A stretch of DNA of 64,000 bases from Chamaelirium japonicum (taxonomy: Eukaryota; Streptophyta; Magnoliopsida; Liliales; Melanthiaceae), in assembly GCA_947650365.1 (NCBI GenBank), contig OX393550.1:101521472-101585471 (forward strand), read 5' to 3'. This document shows positions 18,122-28,881 of this stretch, piece by piece. The stretch's first letter is position 1, and every line of letters starts with the position of its first letter. A program made the position numbers and the translations under genes. A model generated the notes under the pieces. That model had not been told where the DNA came from. It did not search any database and saw nothing but the letters and a program-made list of their open reading frames with translations.

Positions 18122-18365
18122 AATTTTTTTGAGAAATTATATTCATACCCCAAATATCTGTAACTAGTCCCCCGTTTCACAATAACTTGTTCAAATTTTT
18201 TAAAATATCATTTATACCCTTGTCTTATACCTCACATCCAACTAAAACCTAAAACATAACCTTTTGGGCATCGATTGCAATTGGAAAGGAATTGCAGTCA
18301 AGATTTCCCCGATTGGATTCCTCCAAACAAGATCTAACTCCTTTAGCAATGTGGAAAGAAGAGGG

Positions 18366-18447
<82 letters not shown>

Positions 18448-18692
18448 GAATGACAAATAATCAAAATAACCCTTCCCACGTCCCTACACTCATGGGGCTT
18501 CAACATCGGAAAGGAATGGGATATGATCAAGATGGGACAGGCCATTTAACTTGGGTGTATTCAAGGTAGGGTGTAAGAAGGAAGGATATTTTTGGGATAG
18601 AAATTGGGCATGATCAAAGAAAATAGGGTGTGTTCAAGTTTGTTGGAAATGAGGGCGAATTACAGATTTTTGGGATATGAATAAAATCTCCC
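18122..18692. mobile_element. MITE-A with internal (CT)n
   Basis: About 55 bp at the left end (TATTCATACCCCAAATATCT, CCCCCGTTT) match, inverted, the right end (TTCATATCCCAAAAATCTGT, GCCCTCATTT). It carries the CT tract at 18368-18444 and no gene. A second copy forms part of the neighbouring tandem block. Confidence 0.7.
18368..18444. repeat. (CT)n microsatellite
   Basis: About 77 bp. The copy-2 equivalent at 26307-26387 is about 81 bp. Confidence 0.95.
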
Positions 18693-18958
18693 ATTTTTTT
18701 GGATTATTTTGACTTTTTCCTCCAAATTTTGGCTTGAATTAGACTTTACCCCCCAAAACTAACTGTTCCGTCAGCTTAACCCCCCAAAACTTTATTTCTT
18801 TTCCGGCAGCTCACCCTTTCTAAGGTGACCCTTTCTCTTAGATTGTGACGGAACATTTAGTTTTGGGGGATAAAGTCTAATTAATGAAAATATAGGAGGT
18901 AAAGTCTAATTCAAGGCAAAATTTGGGGGGCAAAGTCAAAATAACCCAATTTTTTTCT
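18693..18958. mobile_element. MITE-B, long-TIR foldback element
   Basis: The ends are long imperfect inverted repeats: TTATTTTGACTTT, then CCAAATTTTGGCTTGAATTA, then GACTTTACC, mirrored at the right. Repeated CCCCCAAAACT words lie inside. Non-coding. Confidence 0.8.
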
Positions 18959-18989
18959 CAAATAATAGAGGGTGAGAGAATACTTGACT

Positions 18990-19195
18990 CGAGAACTCTC
19001 TCTCTCTAGGTGTCCCGAAAGTCCAAACCTTTCGAGCAATGGTCCACTTCAGGTTCGGACTACTCCCCCGACCCGCTCGGTAATTCCCACTTCACTCCTG
19101 GGTAAATCGAGGGGAGGCGGAGTCGAACCGACAACCAACTCACCCAAGCATTAGGGCTTTGCCAACTCTCCTATCCCCTGGGTGGGTAGTCTCTT
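18990..19195 (-). mobile_element. tRNA-derived SINE, copy 1
   Basis: The minus strand reads CAGGGGATAGGAGAGTTGGC (tRNA-like head) and GGTTCGACTCC, a perfect pol III B-box, then a roughly 120-bp body. The same family recurs at 26933-27138 and, more diverged, at 63470-63692. A diverged A-box is assumed near AGTTGGCAAAG. Confidence 0.65.
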
Positions 19196-19451
19196 ACTCT
19201 CGAGGATCATCAGCACACACACACTTCAAATATAGGGCACCATGCAAAAAACTGTTCGTGAGGGAAGGCTGATGTCAGTAAAATGAACACGAGGGGAGGT
19301 TAGTGCAATATTCCAAAAATGAGGGAGTGCCCCTACATTTATGCCAAACCTCAAGCGAACTTACCAAATTTTTTTGAGAAATTTTATTCATACCCCAAAT
19401 ATCTGTAACTAGTCCCCCGTTTCACAATAACTTGCTCAAATTTTTTAAAAT

Positions 19452-19605
19452 TGTTGCGAAAAGCATCGTATTATTAACACAAGACCCCTATATATAGGCA
19501 TAATCGGAGGTTGGGATAGAGACGGGGTAAATCTCTAAATCCCAATAATCCAGGGGTCTTTATCCGGTGGGCATCCATATCCGATGCAACCACCGTTTCA
19601 TAACA
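19452..19605 (-). repeat. copia 3' LTR
   Basis: 154 bp, identical to 25987-26140. Contains TATATATAGG. Confidence 0.95.
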
Positions 19606-19614
19606 CTCCCCCTT
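19606..19614 (-). other. copia polypurine tract
   Basis: Minus-strand AAGGGGGAG directly upstream of the 3' LTR, the plus-strand primer site in retrotransposon replication. Confidence 0.8.
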
Positions 19615-19952
19615 GGATGACCACCATTTATCAATAATTGCCTCATTAAAACCTTTGATGGAAAAACCCAGTGGGAAAAATCCTATCAAAGAAAAAAGAG
19701 TACAATCTTAGTTCTTCAGGAACAAGTTCTTCAGGAACTATGGTGGGTGCGCATAATGCTGCCTCGTTAAAACCTTTGATGGGAAAACCCTGTGGGAAAA
19801 ACCCTACCAAAGGAAAAAGAGTACAGCGCGCATAAATTTGCATCTTCAGGATGCCCTCCGCCTAACTATTACATTACCACTATTACATCTCTCCCCCTGA
19901 TTATATCTCCTCCTTATTACATTATTACATCTCTCCCCCTGATTATATTACA

Positions 19953-22900
19953 TCAATTTGTTTGGTGATTGAGCCGTCGCAGTCCGATGCCGTACACCAT
20001 CTTCTGGAAAGTAGACTTGGGCAAAGCTTTGGTGAAAAGATCCGCAAGATTGTCGCTTGACCGTACTTGCTTGACTTCAATCTCCCTTTTCTTCTGAAGT
20101 TCGTGGGTGTAGAAAAACTTTGGTGAGATGTGCTTTGTTCGATCTCCCTTGATGAAGCCAGCTTGAATTTGAGCAATACATGCGGCATTATCTTCGTGAA
20201 TAACTGTCGGCTCTTTGGTAACTGATGCCAACTGGCAACTGCTTCTGATATGCTGCACAAGTGACCTCAACCATACGCATTCTCTACTTGCTTCATGCAG
20301 GGCTAATATTTCAGCATGGTTCGATGATGTGGCCACAAGTGTTTGTTTGGTCGATCTCCAAGAAATAGCTGCATTGTTATTCAAAAATACATACCCTGTT
20401 TGGGATCGACCCTTATGGGGGTCAGAGAGAAAACCTGAATCTGCATAACCAATCAAGTGAGGAGTACCACAAGAATAAAACAATCCCATATTAGTGGTTC
20501 CTCGCAAATATCTAAATATTTGCTTTATTCCATTCCAATGCCTAAGAGTTGGTTCTGAACTGTATCTAGCCAATAGATTAACAGAAAAACATATATCTGG
20601 TCTAGTACATTGAGCTAAATACAATAAAGCACCAATAGCACTTAAATACGGTTTTTCAGAACCAAGAATAGTTTCATGTTCCTCTTTAGGTCTAAATGGA
20701 TCTTTATGAATATCAAGAGGTCTAACAACCATGGGAGTGCTTAGTGGGTGACATTTATCCATATTAAATTTCTTTAACAAATTTTCAGTATATAAGGATT
20801 GATGTACTAGAATCCCACTAGAGTTACACTCGATCTGCAGGCCGAGACAAAACTTAGTATCACCAAGTTCTTTCATTTCAAACTCCCTTTTTAGATAATC
20901 AGAAGTTTTCTTGAGCTCTTCAGGAGTCCCAATCAAGTTTATGTCATCCACATAAACTGCAATTATAGTAAAACCATTTTCTGATTTCTTTATGAAAACG
21001 CATGGGCATATGGGATCATTCTTATAACCTTCCCTAGACAAGTATTCACTAAGGCGATTGTACCACATCCTTCCGGATTGCTTCAGGCCGTACAATGCTC
21101 GTCTTAGTTTTATCGAGTGCGCACTCTTTGATGTTGCTTCAGGCAACTTGAATCCTTTTGGGACTTTTGATATTGCTTCAGGCAACTTGAATCCTTCTGG
21201 GATTTTCATATAAATATCTGTGTCTAGGTTCCCGTATAGGTATGCTGTTACGACATCCATTAGTCTCATCTCTAGTTTTTCAGAAACTGTGAGACTAATG
21301 AGATATCTAAATGTAACTATATCCATAACAGGGGAATAGGTCTCTTCATAATCAATCCCGAGTTTCTGCAGGAATCCCTGGGCTACCAGCCTTGCCTTAT
21401 ATCTAGCGATTTCATTATTTTCATTTCTTTTCCTTACAAACACCCATTTGAAACCTACAGGGTTTACGTTATTTGGTGTTTGTACTATAGGTCCAAATAC
21501 TCCACGTTTTTTGAGAGATTCAAGTTCAGCTTGAATAGCTTCTCTCTATTTTGGCCAATCAGTTCTATGTCGACATTCATAGATACTACGTGGTTCATTA
21601 TCCTCATCATCGCCCTTTGTTATTTCAGTAGCTACTTTGTATGCAAATATGTCATCGATGACTATTTCCTTTCGGTCCCAAATTTCACCCCTCATATGGA
21701 ATATTGAGCTCTCATTATTTGGTACCGGTACCTTATCCATAATCACTGCAGGGATCTCTTCAGGAGTTTGAGGGAAATTTGGCCGTTGGGAAATATTTTC
21801 TTCTGGAAAAATATGGTCCATAATCTCTTCTGGAGCATTATGACCAGGTTCTTCTGGAACCATAACTTCTTCTGGAGTTTTAGGGCATGATTTCTCATTC
21901 AACTTCCTCTTCCGGGGAACTGAATTTTTGGAACCTATAGGTCTGCCACGTTTCTGACGTGCAGTAGTTTCATTAGTGGGAGTTGGAATATTAATTCTTG
22001 CAGGTACATTCTTGGCTGGAACAAACGACTTAGTTACATTAGTTGCATCATTGAAGGCATCAGGTAATTGATTTGCGATATCTTGCAAATGCAAAATCCT
22101 TTTTACTTCTACCTCACATTGGGGAGATCTAGGATCTAGATGAGACATAGTGGAAGTATTCCACGATAATTCACACCGTTCTTCAGGAACAGGTCGTTGC
22201 CTAGAAACTTCTTTATCTCCCCCTAACGGCGGGAAGACTGTCTCATCGAAATGACAATCTGCAAATCTAGCAGTAAATAGATCACCTGTTAAGGGTTATA
22301 AGAATCTTATGATTGAAGGTGAGTCAAAACCGATATAAATCCCCAATCTACGTTGGGGACCCATCTTAGTTCTATTTGGAGGGGGAATAGGGACATGTAC
22401 AGCACATCCAAACTTTCTAAGATGAGAAATATTAGGCTGAATACCTGACACAAGTTGTGCAGGAGAAAAATTATGGTATGAAGTAGGTCTGAGTCTAACA
22501 AGATTAGCAGCATGCAAGATAGCATGCCCCCATGCAGAAATTGGAAGTCTTGATTGTAAGAGTAATGGTCTAGCTATTAATTGCAATCGCTTGATAAAAG
22601 CTTCAGCAAGGCCATTCTGGGTGTGGACATGGGGAACAGAATGTTCGACTTCTATTCTGATGGATGTGCAGAAGTCATTGAAGATTTTAGAAGAGAATTC
22701 AGCTGCATTATCCAATCGGATAGATTTGATAGGGTGATCAGGAAAACTAGCTCTAAGTTTGACAATTTGGGATAATAATCTAGCAAATGCTAAATTTCTA
22801 GTAGAGAGTAGGCTCACGTATGACCATCTAGTAGATGCATCTATTAGGACCATAAAATATCTAAATGGACCACTAGGAGGGTGTATAGGACCACAGATAT

Positions 22901-23555
22901 CACCTTGAACCCTCTGCAGGAAAGTAGGTGATTCTGTCTCTATTTTCTTAAAAGAAGGTCTAGTGATTAACTTCCCTTGGGAACAAGGGTCACAAAAATG
23001 GTCATTTGGAAAAGTCAAACTTCGATTGTTAAGAGGATGACCATAGGAATTGTAAATGATCTTTCTAAGCATACCGGACCCTGGGTGACCTAATCTATCA
23101 TGCCAAAGGACCAAATCTTCAGGATTTGGGAACTTCTGGTTCAAGTGAGTGGCATAGGACTCCATAACCCCAATGTGGGTAAAGTATAACCCTAAAGATA
23201 GGGTCGAGCATTTTTCTAGTATGGAAATATGCTCTCCGTTCTTAGATGTGATGCAGAGGTATTCTAGATTGCCTTCATTTGTAGTTTCTAAATGATATCC
23301 ATTTGCTCGGATGTCTTTGAAGCTCAGTAAATTTCTTCTGGAATTTTCTGAGTATAGAGCATCCTTAATTAGCAAATGAGTACCATTAGGTAAAAGTATA
23401 TGGGCTCTTCCGGACCCTGTAACTATGTCAGTAGGGCCAGCCACTGTAGTAACCATACGTGAATTATATTCAACATTTGTAAAGAATTTTCTGTGTTTCA
23501 GTATGGTATGTGTTGTTGCACTATCTATCAGGCAAATCTCTTTGCAGTTGGTCAT
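19953..23555 (-). pseudogene. copia pol (integrase, reverse transcriptase, RNase H) with two stop codons
   Basis: A single frame from 23555 down to the stop at 19953. Order is copia-type: N-terminal LIDSATTHTI (pseudo-protease/leader), GAG-pre-integrase LWHDRLGHPG, integrase core with catalytic Asp in DICGPI and IRLDNAAEF, the WVFVRKRNENNEIARYKARL entry of reverse transcriptase, the YVDD active site (IAVYVDDINLIG), and RNase H ending NLADLFTKALPKS. Two in-frame stops split it: TAA at 22296-22298 (after SIIRFL, where an acidic residue is usual) and TAG at 21546-21548 (after TDWPK, where Trp is usual). The frame stays open across both stops, so these are point mutations, not frameshifts. Otherwise all three catalytic domains look complete. 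Confidence 0.93.
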
Positions 23556-23999
23556 CGTTCCTAAATGATAATTTATGAGTCAATAAATACCATAAGAGAA
23601 GTATCAATGATAAAACTTACTAACACAATTTCTAAGTAAAATCACCAGAACGACAATATAAATTGATAATATCCAATAGAATATAAAAATTACTTAACAA
23701 TGTCTGACAGAATAAAAACTACTGAATAATGTCTGACTGGAAATAAAACTACTTAGCAATGTTTGACAGGAAATAAAGACTACTTAGCAATGTTTGACAG
23801 GAAATAAAGACTACTTAGCAATGTTTGAAAGAAAATAAAGACTACTTAGCAATGTCTAACGGAATAAATAAAAGAAAAACTAAAGTCTTCAGAGATCCCA
23901 AGATTCAGGGATTTAATGTGCCATCGTCTAGCTCATCAAAGTAGTCTGAACTGTCCAGGTACGATGTCTTCAGGGCATCGGTCTGTTTGTGGTAATCTT

Positions 24000-24475
24000 C
24001 AGGCCACTCATTGTTATCTTATGTTTACTAGCACGACAGTTTCTGGACCAATGTCCTTCCTAGGACCCTAATTATCATCTCTTCCAGGATGATATTGGTG
24101 TCCACCTCTTCCAGGGTGGTCTCTACCTCTTCCAGGGTAGTTATTGCGTCCTTCGCTGTCGTGTCTTTCACCTCTCCTTCCTATGCCTCTACCCCTACCT
24201 CTATGGATATCATTGACATTTGCTTCTGGCAATGTCAATGATCTAGTGGATCTAGAATTATAATTCTTTAACAGTAGGGTATTATGTTTTTCAACGATCA
24301 GATGGACTTTTATGAGTTCTGAGTACTTCTGGTACCCCTGTATTGCTGTTGTAATATAATGTTATTTGGGTGGAAGGTAGAGAGTGTTTTATCGTTCGCT
24401 CTTTGCTGCAGGCAAAGTGATCATCTTCTGGTGATCGTAGCGTTTCTTGAGGGCCTTTCAGAGATCTACAGGATC
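24000..24475 (-). pseudogene. copia gag remnant
   Basis: The minus strand gives ALKKRYDHQKMITLPAAKSE (UBN2-type gag), shifts frame, then STFHPNNIILQQQYQKYSEL and a basic RGRGRGIGRRGERHD tail with PGRGRDHPGRGGHQYHPGRD. The N-terminal part of gag is missing and the middle is frameshifted or deleted, so no capsid protein is made. Confidence 0.75.
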
Positions 24476-25109
24476 TACTATGCTCATATATTCATTCTTC
24501 AAATCTATCTTAACCATAGTCATATATTCATGTATACACGCATGTTCATATATTGTTTATTACTATGATTACCATATTCAACATATGAATATGTAGAGAT
24601 ATATTATAGAAAACAATGTGACATATCATGTACAAAACCTATTAATACTGGGTATTAATAGGGTCCTTTTAAAAACCACTTGCCAAGGTAGAGCGGGTTC
24701 TATGGAACCGTCATGCGCCTTGCCAAGCTTTTCTAAAAGGTACTAATTGCTTAAATACAACTAATGCAAAAAATGACATATTATGCCACATGAAACAGGT
24801 AAGAAAACACAAGATATATGTACCGTATAGAGTCTGTTACAATTAAGGACAATTCTGTCCTTATTTGTAAAATAGATATTGCAAATTGGTCCCTTAGGGG
24901 CTAAACAGTTAAATACATGAACAGTGTGTATGAAATAGTAAAAACTAACCGTACCGATGCTTCCGGAACGGTTCGGATACCCAAGATCCATATTTGGATC
25001 GAATGGATAGGCTATAGATCGGGCTTACGAAGCAGAATTGAAATGAATGGTATATATCAAATCAGGCAATCATATATATGTGAGTGCATATAAGAATGGA
25101 CGGGTCAGA

Positions 25110-25335
25110 TCTGTAAATTACAGTCGGGTCGGGCCTCCTATATAGCAGTCGGGTCGGGTCTACTGTAGTCAGTCGGGTCTGCTGTATAGCTGAGTCGGGT
25201 CGGATCTACTGTAGTCAGTCGGGTGTGCTGTATAGCAGTCGGGTCTGCTTATACAGCTGAGTCGGGTCGGATTTAGCCATTAAATGGCTAACGGGTTTAG
25301 CCATTAAATACATAGTCGGGTCGGGTCTGAGTCTA
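25110..25335. repeat. CGGGTCGG-rich irregular tandem repeat in the copia leader
   Basis: Repeating AGTCGGGTCGG and CTGTATAGC words between gag and the 5' LTR. Non-coding. Confidence 0.7.
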
Positions 25336-25510
25336 GGGTTCGGTATGATCGGGTTTAAATAATAAAACCCAAGATGAACCCTGTTCATCGTCTTCTCCGC
25401 GCCGAAACCAGAGAAAAAAAAACCCTAAACCGTCGCCGACCCCGCCCGCTGCCGCAGCTTGCGCGACCGGCGCTGGTGCAGCCGGCTGCTCGCGCAGCCC
25501 GCTGCCGCCG

Positions 25511-25681
25511 CTCGCGCCGGTGGAGCCCGCTGCCGCTGCCGCCGGAGAGTGCAGCCCGCAGCCGTCGCTCGCGCCGGTGGAGCCCGCTGCCGCTGCCGCC
25601 GGAGAGTGCAGCCCGCAGTCGTCGCTCGCGCCGGTGGAGCCCGCTGCCGCTGCCGCCGGTGAGTGCAGCCCGCAGCCGTCG
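25511..25681. repeat. 57-bp GC-rich minisatellite, three copies
   Basis: Units starting at 25511, 25568 and 25625 (CTCGCGCCGGTGGAGCCCGC). A multiple of three keeps several frames open, which explains the long Arg/Ala-rich open frames here. They are not genes. Confidence 0.9.
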
Positions 25682-25986
25682 GGGTTGCACGCTGGTGCAG
25701 CCGCCGGTCGTGCGTGTTGCTACCGCCGGCCGAGTGTCTAATGGGTCGGGGAGGACGAGAGCCGGAGTTCAGGCGTACCTTGTTCACGTGATCGAAGCCG
25801 GAGTCGGGGAGGACGAGAGCCGGAGTTCTCACGGGACTGGATCTCTCTCTCTTCTTCTCTTCCTCTCTCTCTCTCCGATCTCTTCTCTCTCGTGCCGGGC
25901 TCGGAGCGTTCGTTCTCTCTTCTTCTCTTTCTCTCGTTCTCTCGATGGGGTCGGCGGGGTCGTGCTCTCAGCTCGTGCTGATAACG

Positions 25987-26140
25987 TGTTGCGAAAAGCA
26001 TCGTATTATTAACACAAGACCCCTATATATAGGCATAATCGGAGGTTGGGATAGAGACGGGGTAAATCTCTAAATCCCAATAATCCAGGGGTCTTTATCC
26101 GGTGGGCATCCATATCCGATGCAACCACCGTTTCATAACA
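25987..26140 (-). repeat. copia 5' LTR
   Basis: 154 bp. Minus-strand sequence just inside reads CGTTATCAGCACGAG, in the position of the primer-binding site. Confidence 0.95.
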
Positions 26141-26304
26141 AAAATATCATTTATACCCTTGTCTTATACCTCACATCCAACTAAAACCTAAAACATAACC
26201 TTTTGGGCATCGATTGCAATTGGAAAGGAATTGCAGTCAAGATTTCCCCGATTGGATTCCTCCAAACAAGATCTAACTCCTTTAGCAATGGGGAAAGAAG
26301 AGGG

Positions 26305-26306
<2 letters not shown>

Positions 26307-26387
<81 letters not shown>
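26307..26387. repeat. (CT)n microsatellite
   Basis: Copy-2 counterpart of 18368-18444. Confidence 0.95.
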
Positions 26388-26390
<3 letters not shown>

Positions 26391-26932
26391 GAATGACAAA
26401 TAATCAAAATAACCCTTTCCACGTCCCTACACTCATGGGGCTTCAACATCGGAAAGGAATGGGATATGATCAAGATGGGACAGGCCATTTAACTTGGGTG
26501 TATTCAAGGTAGGGTGTAAGAAGGAAGGATATTTTTGGGATAGAAATTGGGTATGATCAAAGAAAATAGGGTGTGTTCAAGTTTGTTGGAAATGAGGGCG
26601 AATTACAGATTTTTGGGATATGAATAAAATCTCCCATTTTTTTGGATTATTTTGACTTTTTCCTCCAAATTTTGCCTTGAATTAGACTTTACCCCCCAAA
26701 ACTAACTGTTCCGTCAGCTCAACCCCCCAAAACTTTATTTCTTTTCCGGCAGCTCACCCTTTCTAAGGTGACCCTTTCTCTTAGATTGTGAAGGAACATT
26801 TAGTTTTGGGGGATAAAGTCTAATTAATGAAAATATAGGAGGTAAAGTCTAATTTAAGGCAAAATTTGGGGGGCAAAGTCAAAATAACCCAATTTTTTTC
26901 TCAAATAATAGAGGGTGAGAGAATACTTGACT

Positions 26933-27138
26933 CGAGAACTCTCTCTCTCTAGGTGTCCCGAAAGTCCAAACCTTTCGAGCAATGGTCCACTTCAGGTTCG
27001 GACTACTCCCCAGACCCGCTCGGTAATTCCCACTTCACTCCTGGGTAAATCGAGGGGAGGCGGAGTCGAACCGACAACCAACTCACCCAAGCATTAGGGC
27101 TTTGCCAACTCTCCCATCCCCTGGGTGGGTAGTCTCTT
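26933..27138 (-). mobile_element. tRNA-derived SINE, copy 2
   Basis: Duplicate of the SINE at 18990-19195 within the tandem block, with intact GGTTCGACTCC B-box. Confidence 0.65.
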
Positions 27139-27179
27139 ACTCTCGAGGATCATCAGCACACACACACTTCAAATATAGG

Positions 27180-27342
27180 AAATGAAATCATGCGTCACAC
27201 ATCTTATTTTACAAACCCTATTTCCCGGAGACGGTCCCCTGTAATGGCCATCAAATGGGTGCAGCTTCTTACAACCCATTTCTCTAAAAACCCTAGGCTC
27301 TTCCACCTAGCATGAGAACCCTACACTTGATCCATACATTCC
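27180..27342 (-). other. 3' flank of PEX13
   Basis: Between the PEX13 stop codon and the tandem block; presumably contains the 3' UTR. No clear poly(A) signal was identified. Confidence 0.4.
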
Positions 27343-27555
27343 TCAACAGCTTCCCTTGGCGCCGCCATCTCCCCAAGCACTGTCGAACAGGGCCGTCGGA
27401 GCTTTGGGGCCTTCAATGCAATGCTGCGCCTGGCCGCTGGGTCCTGGGAGTTCATCCGGTCCCTGCTGGCGCTTTCTGGGCTTTGATCTGATCCCTAGTA
27501 ACCGCAGCACGAATCTCGCGAGCTCGCCGTACAGCAACCCCGAACGATCGAAGAG
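27343..27555 (-). CDS. PEX13: PEX13 exon d and stop
   Basis: Acceptor TTGCAG before 27555. Encodes LFDRSGLLYGELARFVLRLL through the tail DSAWGDGGAKGSC and stop TGA. Confidence 0.93.
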   Translation of the reverse strand, partial: LFDRSGLLYGELARFVLRLLGIRSKPRKRQQGPDELPGPSGQAQHCIEGPKAPTALFDSAWGDGGAKGSC

Positions 27556-28881
27556 CTGCAAACAAACATGCTGTTAAGAACTTGGTAAAGCGAGATGACA
27601 CGAACGAGTACAGCTGTGAGGATCAAGCAATGCTGACAACGAGATGCACCATTTGACAGTGCAGGTGGTACGGCGATCCCATCCGAGCAGTGAAAGTTTT
27701 GTGGAGGCCATCATGGTCATCAATCCAAGTCTTATCCCATCAAGATGGGGAGTTGACCATTGGAAAGATTGATCGGAATATTTTGGCTGGTTGTCAACCT
27801 TCTAAGATCGGTGCCAAAAACCTAAAAGGCCGGTTGGGAGTTTTAGGGAGCAACCCTCCAAGATTCCTTAAGATTAGGAAAGAGTCTAGACGAAGAGATT
27901 AGAACGGAAGAGTTGAGGCTTGAGGGGATTTAAAGCTTAATCGCTGAGGATGAACACGCACCTGAAGTAGAGCTGACATAAACATGTGGAACGCTTGAGT
28001 GTTCTGATCAATCAGGATCGAAAGTCGTCCAAAAAAATTCACAACGCCATGCATCTGCCATCAATCAACAGGATTTATCTCAGATGCCTAACCACACATC
28101 AAAGAAAAATAACTCACCCAGCCAAGAGAACAACAATTCGACTCGAGCTTAAGAAATTCATGGACTAACTTAGAGAGAGTAAATAGTCAACGATTGAAGA
28201 GGGACAAAGTCTTACCACTCGAAGGAAGGACATCCAAAATCCCGGTGGTGATGGAGGTGCACCAAATGGATCATTTGGATCCTGATTGCCAAAAGGACCA
28301 CCCGCGCCCATCCCATAACCACCCATCGGACCCCCAAAGCTGTTGTTATTCATGCTCCCTGGACCACCAAAGCTGTTGTTATTCATGCTCCCTCCATACA
28401 TTCCAGAACCTCCAAAGGGCCCACCATACCCCCCTCCTCCGTACATGCTATTACCATACATGCCGCCACCAAGTGACCCCCCAAAACCCCCATATGAGCC
28501 GTACATGGTGGAGCCATAGCCTGAATTGCAATTCACATTCGATCCATAACCTGAAAACAGATGGAAACTTCATATATGAATGATGGAAACTTCGTACCTG
28601 GATGATAGGAACAAATGACGCCAGCAAAGCACATCCAAATACACAATTACCTCCCTGACTGTTTCCAAAGTTCCGCTCCCACGGCCTTGAGGGTAAAGGT
28701 CGCCCAATAGCATTCGTGTTTGCAGGCGGGAGCCTCTGAGTATTTGTAACAATCTCTCCAGGTTTTGCAGTCCCAGAAGCTTCAACAACATTACTCGTGC
28801 TGCCAGAAGATGGAGGCCTGAAAGGAGCAGGACCGGACGACGACCCAGCTCGTTCCCATGGTTTCGGTGGCGGAGTATTAC
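27343..28881 (-). CDS. PEX13: peroxin 13 (PEX13), four exons seen, first coding exon not located
   Basis: Peroxisomal membrane protein of the matrix-protein import docking complex, working with PEX14 and the PEX5/PEX7 receptors. Four exons join in phase to about 290 residues, against roughly 300 in Arabidopsis. The N-terminus is proline-rich (NTPPPKPWERAG, RPLPSRPWERNFG). The middle is Gly/Tyr/Met/Asn-rich (GGMYGNSMYGGGGYGGPFGG, MNNNSFGGP twice). It is followed by QDPNDPFGAPPSPPGFWMSF and the conserved membrane region NFFGRLSILIDQNTQAFHMF, then LYGELARFVLRLLGIRSKPR. Like other plant PEX13 and unlike yeast or animal forms, no C-terminal SH3 domain is present. The frame upstream of 28881 has no ATG before a stop, and CTGCAG|GT fits a splice acceptor, so the starting Met lies in an upstream exon. 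The 3' end is about 170 bp from the copia-bearing tandem block. Confidence 0.93.
27962..28054 (-). CDS. PEX13: PEX13 exon c
   Basis: 31 codons: MHGVVNFFGRLSILIDQNTQ then AFHMFMSALLQ, acceptor GGCAG and donor GTGCGT. The most conserved block of plant PEX13. Confidence 0.93.
28216..28550 (-). CDS. PEX13: PEX13 exon b
   Basis: Acceptor TTTCAG before 28550 and donor GTAAGA after 28216, phase 0 at the end. Encodes the Gly/Tyr/Met-rich region through PGFWMSFLRV. It includes a 36-bp direct duplication encoding MNNNSFGGP-type repeats. Confidence 0.93.
28651..28881 (-). CDS. PEX13: PEX13 exon a
   Basis: Acceptor CTGCAG before 28881 and donor GTAATT after 28651. Encodes the Pro-rich head from NTPPPKPWE to NSQGG. 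Confidence 0.9.

Larger units (their letters stand above)
17988..19232. repeat. 1,245-bp tandem block, copy 1
   Basis: Begins TAGGGCACCATGCAAAAAAC and ends CACTTCAAATA. The same block begins again at 19233 with about 99% identity by eye. It contains MITE-A (18122-18692) carrying a (CT)n, MITE-B (18693-18958) and a SINE (18990-19195). Confidence 0.92.
19452..26140 (-). mobile_element. young Ty1/copia retrotransposon, full-length but defective
   Basis: Two 154-bp LTRs (19452-19605 and 25987-26140) are identical by direct comparison. Both start TGTTGCG and end CATAACA, and AAAAT is duplicated at 19447-19451 and 26141-26145. Orientation is minus: 5' LTR on the right, 3' LTR on the left, with polypurine tract AAGGGGGAG just before the 3' LTR. 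The interior has a partial gag and a pol frame of about 1,200 codons broken by two stop codons. Identical LTRs indicate a recent insertion, yet the copy cannot make its own proteins. Confidence 0.95.
19233..27175. repeat. 1,245-bp tandem block, copy 2, split by the copia element
   Basis: Copy 2 covers 19233-19451 and resumes after the copia insertion at 26146, ending CTTCAAATA at about 27175. It carries MITE-A, MITE-B (about 26637-26897) and the SINE (26933-27138) in the same order as copy 1. Scattered single-base differences from copy 1 mean the duplication predates the copia insertion. Confidence 0.92.

Noticed and set aside
25374..26012. Long Arg/Ala/Pro-rich open frames on both strands, up to 212 codons
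   Set aside because: They lie in the copia leader and arise from a 57-bp GC-rich minisatellite whose length is a multiple of three. No domain is recognisable and both strands are equally open.
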